48,708 nucleotides of DNA from Oscillospiraceae bacterium (GCA_024404915.1 JAKSPJ010000016.1:1-48708); one strand, 5' to 3'; shown: positions 24,710-33,141, numbered from the stretch's first letter. The notes: generated by a model not told the origin, from the sequence alone. Translations and numbers: made by a program.

Positions 24710-25767
24710 TTCTTTACAAAATGCTTATAGACCCATGCCTTTGAAAATACGGCAAAGGGACGAACCGAAAGAGAATGACATAGTTCATCCAGTTCTTTTT
24801 TGGGTGCACTGTCATAAACTGCCTTTTCTATCAGACGCTGTCCTTCTTCTCTGGTACATTGACCGCTGCGCACTAATACGCTGATTTCCGGCAGACAATG
24901 GGGTCTGCCTTCTGCACATTGGTATATATAGTGTGCAGCATGATGAATACGGCAGTCATAATGGTCATAATCTTTTTCAGGCTGCCATGCGGTATGCTCC
25001 CGAAGGAAACGGACAATCTCCTGCTCATCATAGGGATGATACAGGAAATAGGCGGAAAATTCCCGAAACTGCCTGCCCTCTGTTCCCTGATAAAGCATCT
25101 CACGCACATCTTCTGCAAGCTGTGCATTCAGTTTGCTTTCCGTGAGTCCCAGAAGCTTCTGATACAGCGCATCCCACTCCACCTGCTCAGGATGCTGAAG
25201 TCCTGCATCCACAAAGGGGGTGAAAACATCATCGCCGTAATAGCGGAACATCTGCTGCGGACTTCTGCCATGAATGCACATGCCTGCATTAATTTTCATA
25301 GTATAATTAATCATTGCCGCATAGCCCAGATAGGAACATGCAACACAGGGGACCAGCCAGTGTTCCATTGAGAATCGGAAAAATCGCTGACGCAGATTTT
25401 CATCAAAGGAAATATATTCATGCTCGATACCGAATTCAGCAACAATACGGTCCACATTCTTTCTGGCTGTATCACTGAAAAATCCATTCAGCATTGTAAA
25501 CGCTTTTACTTTCAGATGATATGTATGAATCAGATGATACAATACATACATACTGTCTTTTCCGCCAGATATGCCAACAGCTGCATCATAGTCAAACTTT
25601 CCCCTGATATGCTCTATGCGCTCCAGAAACAACTGTCGCAGGTGACTGCTGTCCTGCAGCTGCGGAAGAATTGCATCATAATTCCTGCAATAGGCACAGA
25701 TGCCCTCTTCGTCCAGTCGGATTCTTCGCACTGTCTGGTCATTTAAACATCGGTTGCATCGTTTCAT
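24706..25767 (-). CDS. PP-loop amidotransferase-like enzyme (N-acetyl sugar amidotransferase/WbpG type)
   Basis: The 353-residue protein has an N-terminal zinc-ribbon-like pair C4-x-x-C7 and C24-x-x-C27, then a PP-loop ATP pyrophosphatase domain with S-G-G-K-D-S at 67-72. This layout fits WbpG/PseA-like amidotransferases (TIGR03573), which adenylate an acyl or amide group and install an amidine or amide using ammonia. WbpG-type enzymes normally receive ammonia from HisH/HisF-like partners, and none are seen here. The gene lies 1 nt from the GNAT-like gene and overlaps the UbiA-like gene by ATGA. tRNA-modifying or NAD-synthetase-like PP-loop enzymes are alternative relatives. Confidence 0.75.
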   Translation of the reverse strand: MKRCNRCLNDQTVRRIRLDEEGICAYCRNYDAILPQLQDSSHLRQLFLERIEHIRGKFDYDAAVGISGGKDSMYVLYHLIHTYHLKVKAFTMLNGFFSDTARKNVDRIVAEFGIEHEYISFDENLRQRFFRFSMEHWLVPCVACSYLGYAAMINYTMKINAGMCIHGRSPQQMFRYYGDDVFTPFVDAGLQHPEQVEWDALYQKLLGLTESKLNAQLAEDVREMLYQGTEGRQFREFSAYFLYHPYDEQEIVRFLREHTAWQPEKDYDHYDCRIHHAAHYIYQCAEGRPHCLPEISVLVRSGQCTREEGQRLIEKAVYDSAPKKELDELCHSLSVRPFAVFSKAWVYKHFVKK

Positions 25768-25768
25768 A

Positions 25769-26665
25769 TCAGATTTCCTTCACAAATACTGCATAGCGTT
25801 TTTCATCAGATTCAATATTCTCATCAAATCGGTGAAATGTTCCCTTTTGTTCACATTGGAAATGATACATCATTTTCGAGTAGCCTTTGGCAATCACATA
25901 TTTCCAGCCAAGATAAAGCAAAGCTGTATAAATCTTATGCATCTGATATTCCGGAAGGACAGCACTGGTCTTGGAAATAAAACAGGTACCGTCCGGGTTA
26001 TCATATCCCATGACATAGCCCACAGGCTTTCCCTGGTCATAGGCCATACACAGTGCAATGTGCAAACCTTTTGTCCATGTTAAATAGATTTCATGAAATA
26101 CTTCTCTTGGAATATCACAGTAAAGATAACTGCCCCTGAAGGCAGCACATGAAATATCAAAGACTGCATCTGCCTGTTCATAAACCGCTTCATTTTCATA
26201 GGTCACGAAAGTATAGCCCTCACCGATTTTCTGCTGATAAAGCCGTTCTCCCATCTGATACATGGGGTTCTCCATATCTATCTCTGCGCTGCGATAGGTA
26301 TATAGCGGCTTATAGCCGATTTCCTGAAGATACTTCGGGTAAAAGGGCGGATTGCTGCAGTCAGGGTACAGCTGCAGATCAAAGCGGCTGACCGCCCAGC
26401 GGTAGCTCATCCAGGAACAATAGTTCACAGGACCTGCCAGCGTATGATAGCCCATCTCACGGGCACGCTGTTCCATCGCTGAGAAAAGCTGTTCTGTATC
26501 CTGCCTGGATTCTGTCAGATGCACAAAACCAAACAAGCAGGGATAATCCCGCATCTTCTGATTGATAATCAGTTCCGCTTCGCATTCCCCCACTGAAAAA
26601 TGCTCATGGTAGTCGGCCAGTTTCAGTATATCGTATTCCTGATTCATTTTCCCATCCTCGTTCAT
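25769..26665 (-). CDS. GNAT-like acyltransferase, uncharacterised
   Basis: The 298-residue protein has an unusual N-terminal half with A-G-P-V-N-Y-C-S-W-M-S-Y-R-W and N-P-P-F-Y-P-K-Y-L, patterns seen in uncharacterised GNAT-type proteins of secondary-metabolite and lipid loci. The second half holds a GNAT-like core: G-K-P-V-G-Y-V-M-G-Y, I-S-K-T-S-A-V-L-P-E-Y, and a helix where the acetyl-CoA loop would lie. The ATG at 26665 overlaps the kinase stop by ATGA. A second in-frame ATG at 26647 has a better purine stretch ahead and could be the real start. It may N-acylate or tailor the pathway intermediate. Confidence 0.68.
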   Translation of the reverse strand: MNEDGKMNQEYDILKLADYHEHFSVGECEAELIINQKMRDYPCLFGFVHLTESRQDTEQLFSAMEQRAREMGYHTLAGPVNYCSWMSYRWAVSRFDLQLYPDCSNPPFYPKYLQEIGYKPLYTYRSAEIDMENPMYQMGERLYQQKIGEGYTFVTYENEAVYEQADAVFDISCAAFRGSYLYCDIPREVFHEIYLTWTKGLHIALCMAYDQGKPVGYVMGYDNPDGTCFISKTSAVLPEYQMHKIYTALLYLGWKYVIAKGYSKMMYHFQCEQKGTFHRFDENIESDEKRYAVFVKEI

Positions 26666-27720
26666 CTGGTTCCTATTTCAAGAATCTGCATCATCCCGGA
26701 TGTGTTTTCTGCAAGCTGAGAAGGAAGAGAAAGATGCAGTTTTTTTCCGGCAAGGCGCAGAATACTGAGTTTGTTGATGCAAAACTCCAATGTATTAAAC
26801 CGCAGGTAACGCTTATATTCCCGGTTTGTCATGGACACACCGCTGAACTGCTCCATGCGTCTGCGGTAATACTGCAATACCGCCAGTACCTCAGACTGCG
26901 GCAGCTGATGAAGCATAGAAATCAGCAGCTCAATGATATCATGTTCCGGATTTTGCCAACAGGCAAGCTCCCAATCATAAAAAACAATTCGTTCTCCGCT
27001 GATGCAGATATTGCGCACACAGCAATCATTATGGGTAAAGGTTTTCCGTGATGCAACCGCCGCCGCTTCCCGTCCCAGATTTTTACAGAATGCTTCAATG
27101 GTGTGTAATTGTGTCTTTGTAAAAAGAATGCGATTCTCTGCTTCCAACTGCTGAAACATCATGGAGAACATCGCAGATGCCCGATGATACTCCAATGGGG
27201 TATACACATTCAGAATGGGATGCGGCTTTTCTGTTCCAAGATAGGATGCATGGAAAGAGGCCAGCCTGTCTGCAATGGCATATACATGCTGACAGGGCGG
27301 CTGTGACAGAGGTAATTCTTCCATCATGAAAAAACAGCGTCCGCCGCTCCAGTCGGTCACAGCATCGTAAACAACAGGAATCATATCTTTGGGCAGCAGT
27401 TCTGTTTCCTGATAAAGCACGGCTTCCCGTATCGCACTTCTCTGATAGCCAATCACTTTATGATGCAGAAGCAATTCCAGAATGAGACGAAGATTTCCGC
27501 CTCCTGCCATACCGATACCCTTTGCAATAATTGCAGATGTTTTTCTTTTTCCCACAAATACCGCAGAAGAACCATCGACAAACTGCACCTGATACCGCAT
27601 AACACCTGCATTTGCAGATGCAATACGGCTGCTCATGCCCGTATCTGCTCCTATGGGTGATGCTGTAATACAGAGCGGCATCTTTCCGAATGCTTTACAG
27701 ATAGCTTTCTCTGTGTTCAT
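26662..27720 (-). CDS. APH/choline-kinase-fold phosphotransferase
   Basis: The protein of about 352 residues shows the aminoglycoside phosphotransferase/choline kinase fold. The catalytic loop is F-T-H-N-D-C-C-V-R-N, and the metal-binding strand is I-V-F-Y-D-W-E-L-A. Such kinases phosphorylate small-molecule hydroxyls using ATP. The nucleotide-binding N-lobe is only partly recognisable. I take the ATG at 27720. A TTG at 27745-27747 in the same frame would overlap the cysteine-synthase-like gene, giving nine more residues, and neither start has a strong ribosome site. It is translationally coupled to the GNAT-like gene (ATGA). A self-resistance kinase is an alternative to a biosynthetic role. 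Confidence 0.8.
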   Translation of the reverse strand: MNTEKAICKAFGKMPLCITASPIGADTGMSSRIASANAGVMRYQVQFVDGSSAVFVGKRKTSAIIAKGIGMAGGGNLRLILELLLHHKVIGYQRSAIREAVLYQETELLPKDMIPVVYDAVTDWSGGRCFFMMEELPLSQPPCQHVYAIADRLASFHASYLGTEKPHPILNVYTPLEYHRASAMFSMMFQQLEAENRILFTKTQLHTIEAFCKNLGREAAAVASRKTFTHNDCCVRNICISGERIVFYDWELACWQNPEHDIIELLISMLHQLPQSEVLAVLQYYRRRMEQFSGVSMTNREYKRYLRFNTLEFCINKLSILRLAGKKLHLSLPSQLAENTSGMMQILEIGTR

Positions 27721-27739
27721 GGACACGCTGTTAAGCCGA

Positions 27740-28666
27740 TTACCCAAAGAGCGGCGTGGAAAAGTAGCGTTCCGCAGTATCTGGCAAAATGGTTACGACA
27801 CGCTTACCCTTGCCAAGCTTCCTTGCCATCTCCAATGCGGCGGCCACATTTGTGCCACTGGAGATACCGCACATAATGCCTTCCAGTTCTGCCAGCTTCT
27901 TAGCAGTCTGAAGGGCTTCCTCATCACTGACAATATGAATATGGCTATAAATATTACAGTTCAGAATTTCAGGAATAATACCATCACCAATGCCCATTTG
28001 CAAATGAGTACCCACAGTACCGCCTGCCAGAATGGCTGCGTGTTCCGGTTCGACTGCCCATATTTCAATATTGGGGTTCTGGGATTTCAGCGTCTCACCG
28101 ATACCTGTAATGGTACCGCCTGTGCCGATGCCGGAGCAAAATCCATCGATGGGACCTGCGGTCTGTTCCAGAATTTCCAGAGCAGTATTATACTTGTGTG
28201 CCTCTGTGTTGTGAATATTTGCAAACTGCTGCGGCACAAATACATGCGGATCTTCTGCTTTCATCTCCAGCGCAGTATCCAGACATTTCTGAATGCACTT
28301 GCCGATATCTCCGTCATCGTGAATCAGCTTGACTTCCGCACCATAGTGCTCTACCAGCTTACGGCGTTCTTCGCTGACACTGTCGGGCATGATAATTACA
28401 ACACGGTATCCTCTGACCGCACCAACCAGTGCAAGGCCGATTCCCTGGTTTCCGCTGGTCGGCTCCACAATGATGGTATCATCATGAATCAGGCCCTCAC
28501 GTTCCGCATTCAGAATCATATTGTAGGCTGTGCGGGTCTTGATGGAACCGCCTACATTCAAGCCCTCGAATTTCACGAGAATTTCTGCATTCTCCGGGGA
28601 ATTGATCCGATTTAGGCGAATAATGGGTGTATGACCCATAGCATCAAGAATATTATTGTAAATCAT
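27740..28666 (-). CDS. cysK: Cysteine-synthase-family PLP enzyme
   Basis: The 308-residue enzyme belongs to the fold-type II PLP family that replaces O-acetylserine or a related group with a nucleophile. The N-terminus I-Y-N-N-I-L-D-A-M-G-H-T-P-I-I-R-L is typical. The PLP Lys lies in G-G-S-I-K-T-R, the cofactor loop reads T-S-G-N-Q-G-I-G, and the phosphate cup is G-I-G-T-G-G-T-I-T-G. The T-R after Lys and the Q in S-G-N-Q-G differ from the usual S-V-K-D-R and S-G-N-T-G, so the substrate may not be plain O-acetylserine and sulfide. I take the ATG at 28666 because GGAG sits 9 nt upstream. It is the first gene of the long operon, under the promoter at 28708-28737. Confidence 0.85.
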   Translation of the reverse strand: MIYNNILDAMGHTPIIRLNRINSPENAEILVKFEGLNVGGSIKTRTAYNMILNAEREGLIHDDTIIVEPTSGNQGIGLALVGAVRGYRVVIIMPDSVSEERRKLVEHYGAEVKLIHDDGDIGKCIQKCLDTALEMKAEDPHVFVPQQFANIHNTEAHKYNTALEILEQTAGPIDGFCSGIGTGGTITGIGETLKSQNPNIEIWAVEPEHAAILAGGTVGTHLQMGIGDGIIPEILNCNIYSHIHIVSDEEALQTAKKLAELEGIMCGISSGTNVAAALEMARKLGKGKRVVTILPDTAERYFSTPLFG

Positions 28667-28707
28667 AGTATTTTTCTCCATTTCTAAAGATTATCCAAAT
28701 ACTCTTT

Positions 28708-28737
28708 ATTATACCACATATTGCAGACGGATTGCAA
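28708..28737 (-). promoter_or_regulatory. Promoter of the biosynthetic operon
   Basis: TTGCAA (28732-28737) and TATAAT (28708-28713) are 18 nt apart on the minus strand. The leader is short, about 35 nt, with no room for a T-box. No other clear promoter was noticed within the downstream gene run. Confidence 0.75.
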
Positions 28738-28822
28738 GTCTAAAATAAATTTATTTTTAAGGCAACACCGAATATATGCCATTTTTCAAAACAAAATATA
28801 GAAAAAGCTCTCGGAAGAGTGA

Positions 28823-28971
28823 TATAATCCCCTTAGAGCAGACACACGAAAAAACAAAAGTGTAAAAACTCAAAGGAGGTTTTTATGTCAGGACGAAGTA
28901 AACTGACAGATGAAGAATGTAAAGCTGCTGTTCATGAGCATCAAGAATGGAAGAGAAATGTATTTAGCTGA
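28823..28971 (+). other. Intergenic micro-ORF with its own promoter-like and ribosome-site elements
   Basis: An extended -10 TGATATAAT ends at 28828. AAAGGAGG then precedes an ATG at 28885 that opens a 28-codon frame starting M-S-G-R-S-K-L-T-D-E-E-C-K and ending at 28971. The basic, helix-turn-helix-like start recalls the first residues of some transposases, so a decayed insertion sequence is possible; a genuine small peptide is an alternative. A 16-bp AT palindrome lies at about 28743-28758. The rest of the gap from 28972 to 29160 holds nothing I can identify. Confidence 0.35.
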
Positions 28972-29160
28972 AAAATACACTCTACGAAAAGCAGAGTGCT
29001 GATGCTGAAAAGCAGTTATACCACATAATCCGCAGAAAATCAACACAATATTTACAGCATGGCTTCTTCTGTTTTTTTATCATGACTGCAACAGTTTCCG
29101 GGGCTCTTGTGTAATATTCCAATAAAAATGATGAATTATGAGAAAAAAATTTATATGATA

Positions 29161-29189
29161 TTGATTTTCTTTCCAAAATCGTGTATAAT
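29161..29189 (+). promoter_or_regulatory. Promoter of the reductase-symporter-binding protein operon
   Basis: TTGATT (29161-29166) and TATAAT (29184-29189) are 17 nt apart, about 50 nt before the start codon of the RmlD-like gene. Confidence 0.75.
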
Positions 29190-29237
29190 ATAAAGGCATG
29201 CTGTTTTCAGCAAAATAATACAACGGAGGAAGTCACT

Positions 29238-30080
29238 ATGAAAAACACAATATGGATTACCGGTGCTGCCGGTAAACTCGGAACCGTCCTTACTGAGCAT
29301 TTACGAAAAGATGCTTCCAACAAAATCATTGCAACTGATCTGGATGTCGACATCACTGACCACAACGAAGTCAGCAAAGCAGCTGATATCTATCAGCCGG
29401 ACATCATCATCAACTGCGCAAGCATCTCCGACTTTTCAGCTTGTGAACGAAATGAGGTGCAGGCATACCGTGTGAACACACTGGGTGCAAGGAACCTGGC
29501 ATCTGCTTCACGCAAGCACAACGCACGCATGATTCAGATGTCCACGGATGATGTGTTTTCCGGCACAGGCAACCAGCGGCTTACCGAATTCGACACACCC
29601 AATCCAACCACAATCTATGGCAAATCCAAACTTGCGGGAGAAACCTTTGTCCGTGAACTGAATCCCAAACATCTGATTATCCGCAGTTCATGGGTATACG
29701 GCTCCCCTTCCCTCAGAGATGATTATTTCCGCAATGTGCTGGAAATGGGAAAAAATGGCACCCATTTCACCGCAGACACTGCTCATATCAGCACACCAAC
29801 CAGTATTCGTCAGCTTTCCAAAGTTATCTCGGCATTGATTGACGAAAATGAATACGGCATTTTTCACGCTTCCTGCGAAGGCAGCTGTTCACGCTACGAG
29901 TTTGCCAAATCTATTCTGGAATTGAACGGCATGGATCCGTCCTGCGTTTCAGGCACTGCCTCTGAGATACCAGTCTCCACATTGCTGGAAAACATGATGC
30001 TAAAAATGACAGGCATCTATGAAATGCCGGACTGGTACGAAGAAATTAAGAGCTATATTTCCCAGGAGGTGACAAAATGA
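29238..30080 (+). CDS. RmlD-like SDR family sugar nucleotide reductase/epimerase
   Basis: The 280-residue protein is an extended short-chain dehydrogenase of the RmlD_sub_bind type. The NAD(P) loop is G-A-A-G-K-L-G, the strand S-T-D-D-V-F-S-G carries the usual Thr/Asp, and the catalytic pair is Y-G-K-S-K. RmlD reduces dTDP-4-keto-rhamnose. No rmlABC genes are here, so the substrate may be another nucleotide sugar or small molecule. The ATG at 29238 is used because ACGGAGGA precedes it. It overlaps the symporter gene by ATGA, an unusual partner for a rhamnose enzyme. Confidence 0.85.
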   Translation: MKNTIWITGAAGKLGTVLTEHLRKDASNKIIATDLDVDITDHNEVSKAADIYQPDIIINCASISDFSACERNEVQAYRVNTLGARNLASASRKHNARMIQMSTDDVFSGTGNQRLTEFDTPNPTTIYGKSKLAGETFVRELNPKHLIIRSSWVYGSPSLRDDYFRNVLEMGKNGTHFTADTAHISTPTSIRQLSKVISALIDENEYGIFHASCEGSCSRYEFAKSILELNGMDPSCVSGTASEIPVSTLLENMMLKMTGIYEMPDWYEEIKSYISQEVTK

Positions 30081-31366
30081 GCGAAACAAAACCTGTGAAG
30101 AAGCTGGGCCTGACAACAAAAATATTTATCGCTCTTGTTGCAGGTCTGATTGTAGGTATTATTTTTAATGTGGCAATTCCTGCCGGATATGTAAGAGACA
30201 CCATTTTTGTCAACGGCATTTTCCATGTCATCGGTACCGGCTTTATCCGACTGATGAAAATGCTGGTTGTGCCGCTGGTTTTCAGCTCGCTGATTTGCGG
30301 TGCTTCATCCATCGGAGATACGAAATCTCTGGGTAAAGTGGGCGGAAAGACTATCATATTCTATCTCGTGACAACAGCACTGGCCGTCACTGTTGCAATT
30401 ACGGTTGCCACGATCATCCGACCCGGTATCGGTCTGGACATGAGTTCTATTGAGAAAAGTGATGTCACCACGGCAGAAAGCACTTCTGTTGTGGATACCC
30501 TGCTGAATATAATTCCGGAAAATCCCATTGCCTCCCTTGCAAACGGCACGATGCTTCAGGTCATTCTCTTTGCACTGATTATCGGCATTCTCCTGGCAAA
30601 AATGGGCGAGCGTGCTGAATTGCTTTCCAATTTCTTCAATCAGTGCAATAATCTGATGATGGAAATGACCAATCTCGTTATGAGTTTCGCTCCGGTCGGC
30701 GTATTCTGCATGCTTGCCAAAACCTTCTCTAATCTCGGCTTCGATGCATTCCTGCCGCTCATCAAATACATGGCAAGCGTTGTCACCGGTCTCGGCGTTC
30801 AGTTACTGGTGGTATACATGCTGCTCCTGTTCGTTTTCACACGGCTGAATCCGTTCAAGTTCCTGAAAAAGTTCTTCCCTGTAATGGCATTCGCTTTCTC
30901 CACGTCCACTTCAAATGCTACGATTCCTATGAATATTGATACCCTGGAAGAAAAAATGGGCGTTTCAAGAAAGATTTCTTCCTTCACCATTCCGCTGGGT
31001 GCAACCATCAACATGGACGGCACATCCATTATGCAGGGTGTAGCTGTGGTATTTGCTGCACAGGCCTATGGCATGGAACTTGGCATTAAGGGCTATCTGA
31101 CAGTTATTGCAACCGCAACCCTCGCTTCTGTCGGTACTGCCGGTATCCCTTCTGTCGGATTGGTCACACTCTCCATGGTATTCGCCGCTGTCGGCCTCCC
31201 CGTTGAAGCAATTGCCCTGATTATGGGTATTGACCGAATTCTGGATATGATGCGTACCGCTGTTAATATCACCGGTGATGCTGTCTGCACTGCCATTGTT
31301 GCACATCAGAACAAAGATCTGGACCGTGAGGTATTTAATGCAGTACAGGAGGACAAACATGCGTAA
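30077..31366 (+). CDS. Dicarboxylate/amino acid:cation symporter (DAACS, GltP-like)
   Basis: The 429-residue membrane protein belongs to the SLC1/DAACS family, Na+- or H+-coupled importers of glutamate, aspartate or C4-dicarboxylates. The HP1 hairpin has S-T-S-T-S-N-A-T-I-P-M-N, and the cation-binding helix has N-M-D-G-T. It starts with the ATGA overlap of the RmlD-like gene and overlaps the following binding-protein gene by eight bases. The tight coupling suggests the three proteins handle the same metabolite, but the substrate is not readable. Confidence 0.92.
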   Translation: MSETKPVKKLGLTTKIFIALVAGLIVGIIFNVAIPAGYVRDTIFVNGIFHVIGTGFIRLMKMLVVPLVFSSLICGASSIGDTKSLGKVGGKTIIFYLVTTALAVTVAITVATIIRPGIGLDMSSIEKSDVTTAESTSVVDTLLNIIPENPIASLANGTMLQVILFALIIGILLAKMGERAELLSNFFNQCNNLMMEMTNLVMSFAPVGVFCMLAKTFSNLGFDAFLPLIKYMASVVTGLGVQLLVVYMLLLFVFTRLNPFKFLKKFFPVMAFAFSTSTSNATIPMNIDTLEEKMGVSRKISSFTIPLGATINMDGTSIMQGVAVVFAAQAYGMELGIKGYLTVIATATLASVGTAGIPSVGLVTLSMVFAAVGLPVEAIALIMGIDRILDMMRTAVNITGDAVCTAIVAHQNKDLDREVFNAVQEDKHA

Positions 31367-32177
31367 ACGCCTTTTCTCTCTCATAAGCAGTGCTCTGCTG
31401 CTGACGGGATGCGCTGCTGCTGCAGAAAAGCCAGTCAATGATGTCACAGTCAATGAGAATATCATTCAGGAAATCCGTGACCGCGGACAGCTGCGTGTCG
31501 GATGCAAAACAGATGTCCCCGGGCTGAGTCTTTATCAGCCGGAAACCGGTGAATGGTCCGGAATAGAAACGGATATTGCGTACCAGATTGCAGCCGTCCT
31601 GTTCGAGGTCTCTCCGGAGGACGCCGTGGCAAACCGTCTGGTAGACTTCAGAAGCGTGACCGTCGCAGACCGTGAAACAATGCTGGAGAATCAGGAAATC
31701 GACTGCATGCTTGCGACGTACACGATTACATCCGAACGTCAGCAGAAATATGCCCTGTCAGACAGCTACTACACAAGTTACATCGGTATGATGGTGCGGG
31801 ATTTCCCGGAGGATGCAGATTCTCTGGGCAGTCAGGAAATTCATTCTGTGGCCGATCTGGATGGAAAGTATATTGGTGTGCCGAGAAATGCTACCACAAG
31901 AGGCGATTTTCTCTCATACCTTGAGATGACAGGCAGCATTCAGGTTACGCCTATCTTTTGTGAATATGAGAGCTATAATATTCTGTATAATGCTCTCAAA
32001 AATGGCAATATTGATGTTATGGCAGTTGATACCGTTATTCTGGAAGGCTATGACGACGATGATACAAGAATCCTGAATGACCGCTTTGCTGCACAGCATT
32101 ATGGTGCGGCGGTACTGAAAGAAAATACCCCGTTGATTCCTCTGATTAATCAAGCCATCAGCTTATCTGTATCATAA
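31359..32177 (+). CDS. Amino-acid-type solute-binding lipoprotein (SBP family 3)
   Basis: The 272-residue protein has a lipoprotein signal with L-L-L-T-G-C (C18). A family-3 periplasmic-binding fold follows: R-G-Q-L-R-V-G-C-K-T-D-V-P-G-L, W-S-G-I-E-T-D-I-A, and A-T-Y-T-I-T-S-E-R. Such proteins usually feed polar amino acids to an ABC importer. Here no permease or ATPase gene follows; it overlaps a symporter gene and is followed by a terminator. It may work as an extracellular sensor or scavenger, or pair with an ABC system elsewhere. The ATG at 31359 follows AGGAGG. Confidence 0.87.
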   Translation: MRKRLFSLISSALLLTGCAAAAEKPVNDVTVNENIIQEIRDRGQLRVGCKTDVPGLSLYQPETGEWSGIETDIAYQIAAVLFEVSPEDAVANRLVDFRSVTVADRETMLENQEIDCMLATYTITSERQQKYALSDSYYTSYIGMMVRDFPEDADSLGSQEIHSVADLDGKYIGVPRNATTRGDFLSYLEMTGSIQVTPIFCEYESYNILYNALKNGNIDVMAVDTVILEGYDDDDTRILNDRFAAQHYGAAVLKENTPLIPLINQAISLSVS

Positions 32178-32241
32178 GCATGTCGCTGTAATATGACAGC
32201 ACTCTGCCATAGAATAATACGATACCGATACAGCAGATTAT

Positions 32242-32288
32242 AAAAAAACAGGACACCACTTCAATGAAAGTGATGTCCTGTTTTTTTT
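32242..32288. terminator. Bidirectional terminator
   Basis: A 14-bp stem with one mismatch (32248-32261 with 32268-32281) and flanking A6/T8 tracts lies between the binding-protein gene (+) and mscS-like gene (-). Because both sides are A/T tracts, it can stop both converging transcripts. Confidence 0.88.
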
Positions 32289-33141
32289 ATTTCGTGTGCA
32301 CATCCAGCTGCGGATATGGAATCTCTACATGAATATCCCGCAAAGCATTTATGGCAGCTTCCAGAATCGGGCCCACTGCTACAAAATAATCTTCATTGTC
32401 TACCCAGACGATAATAGAAAGTTTGATACCGGAATCTGCAAGTTCAGAAACTGCAATACATGGTTCCGGAACAGGTTTTACAATTTTCTGCATTTTCAGT
32501 GTGGTGAGCAACGCCTGCCGCACCATTTCCAAATCTGAGCCGTATGCTATGGTGAGCGGCACAATCACACGCAGACTCCGCTTCTGTGACAAATTGACCA
32601 CTGCACCGCTGGATACAATACTGTTGGGCAGATAAATCTTCTGATTATCTCTGGTCAGCAGCTTTGTATAAAAAATCGTTATCTGTTCCACATAGCCTTC
32701 CTTATCACTGACTATAATATAATCTCCGGGCTGAAACGGCTTCGCAAACAACAATACAAATCCGCCCGCAAGATTGGAGAGACTGTTTTGCAGTGCCAGA
32801 CCGATCGTCACACCTGCTGCGCCAATAATCGCCACGATGGATGCAATCGGCACACCCAGCACAGATAAGAATATTGCAATCAGAACAGAATACAGAACAA
32901 CACGAACCAATGAATGGCCAAATCCGGTAGCCGTCGGGCCGGCCTTGGCCTTTCTCAAGGCATGTCCGATTAATTTGTCAATGATACGGGTGATAATCAG
33001 TCCGATCAGGAATATTACCAGACCAATCAGCACCGTAGGCAGATAGTCAACAATCCTGGCCCAAAAGGATGCCAGTAATCCTGTGGTCTGCTCTAAAGCT
33101 TCCTGTCCATGCTCCAGCTGTTCATTCAGCTGTAATTCCAT
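32287..33141 (-). CDS. MscS-family mechanosensitive channel
   Basis: The 284-residue protein fits a small-conductance mechanosensitive channel: three predicted membrane helices (about residues 30-55, 70-95, 100-140), the glycine-rich pore helix G-A-A-G-V-T-I-G-L-A-L-Q-N-S-L-S-N-L-A, and a beta domain with F-Q-P-G-D-Y-I. Such channels release solutes on hypo-osmotic shock. It overlaps the phosphoesterase stop by one base, so it is the last gene of the tex operon. Confidence 0.9.
   Translation of the reverse strand: MELQLNEQLEHGQEALEQTTGLLASFWARIVDYLPTVLIGLVIFLIGLIITRIIDKLIGHALRKAKAGPTATGFGHSLVRVVLYSVLIAIFLSVLGVPIASIVAIIGAAGVTIGLALQNSLSNLAGGFVLLFAKPFQPGDYIIVSDKEGYVEQITIFYTKLLTRDNQKIYLPNSIVSSGAVVNLSQKRSLRVIVPLTIAYGSDLEMVRQALLTTLKMQKIVKPVPEPCIAVSELADSGIKLSIIVWVDNEDYFVAVGPILEAAINALRDIHVEIPYPQLDVHTK

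Noticed and set aside
27635..28615. A 326-codon plus-strand open frame
   Set aside because: It is antisense to the cysteine-synthase-like gene and the kinase start. It is Cys- and His-rich with no family motif, as expected from a codon-biased complement.
28667..28707. A T-box or other cysteine-responsive leader before cysK
   Set aside because: The predicted leader is only about 35 nt, so no such RNA can fit.
28982..29176. A 64-codon minus-strand frame in the gap before the RmlD-like gene
   Set aside because: It has no ribosome site, no recognisable motif and an atypical Cys/Ser/Phe-rich composition.
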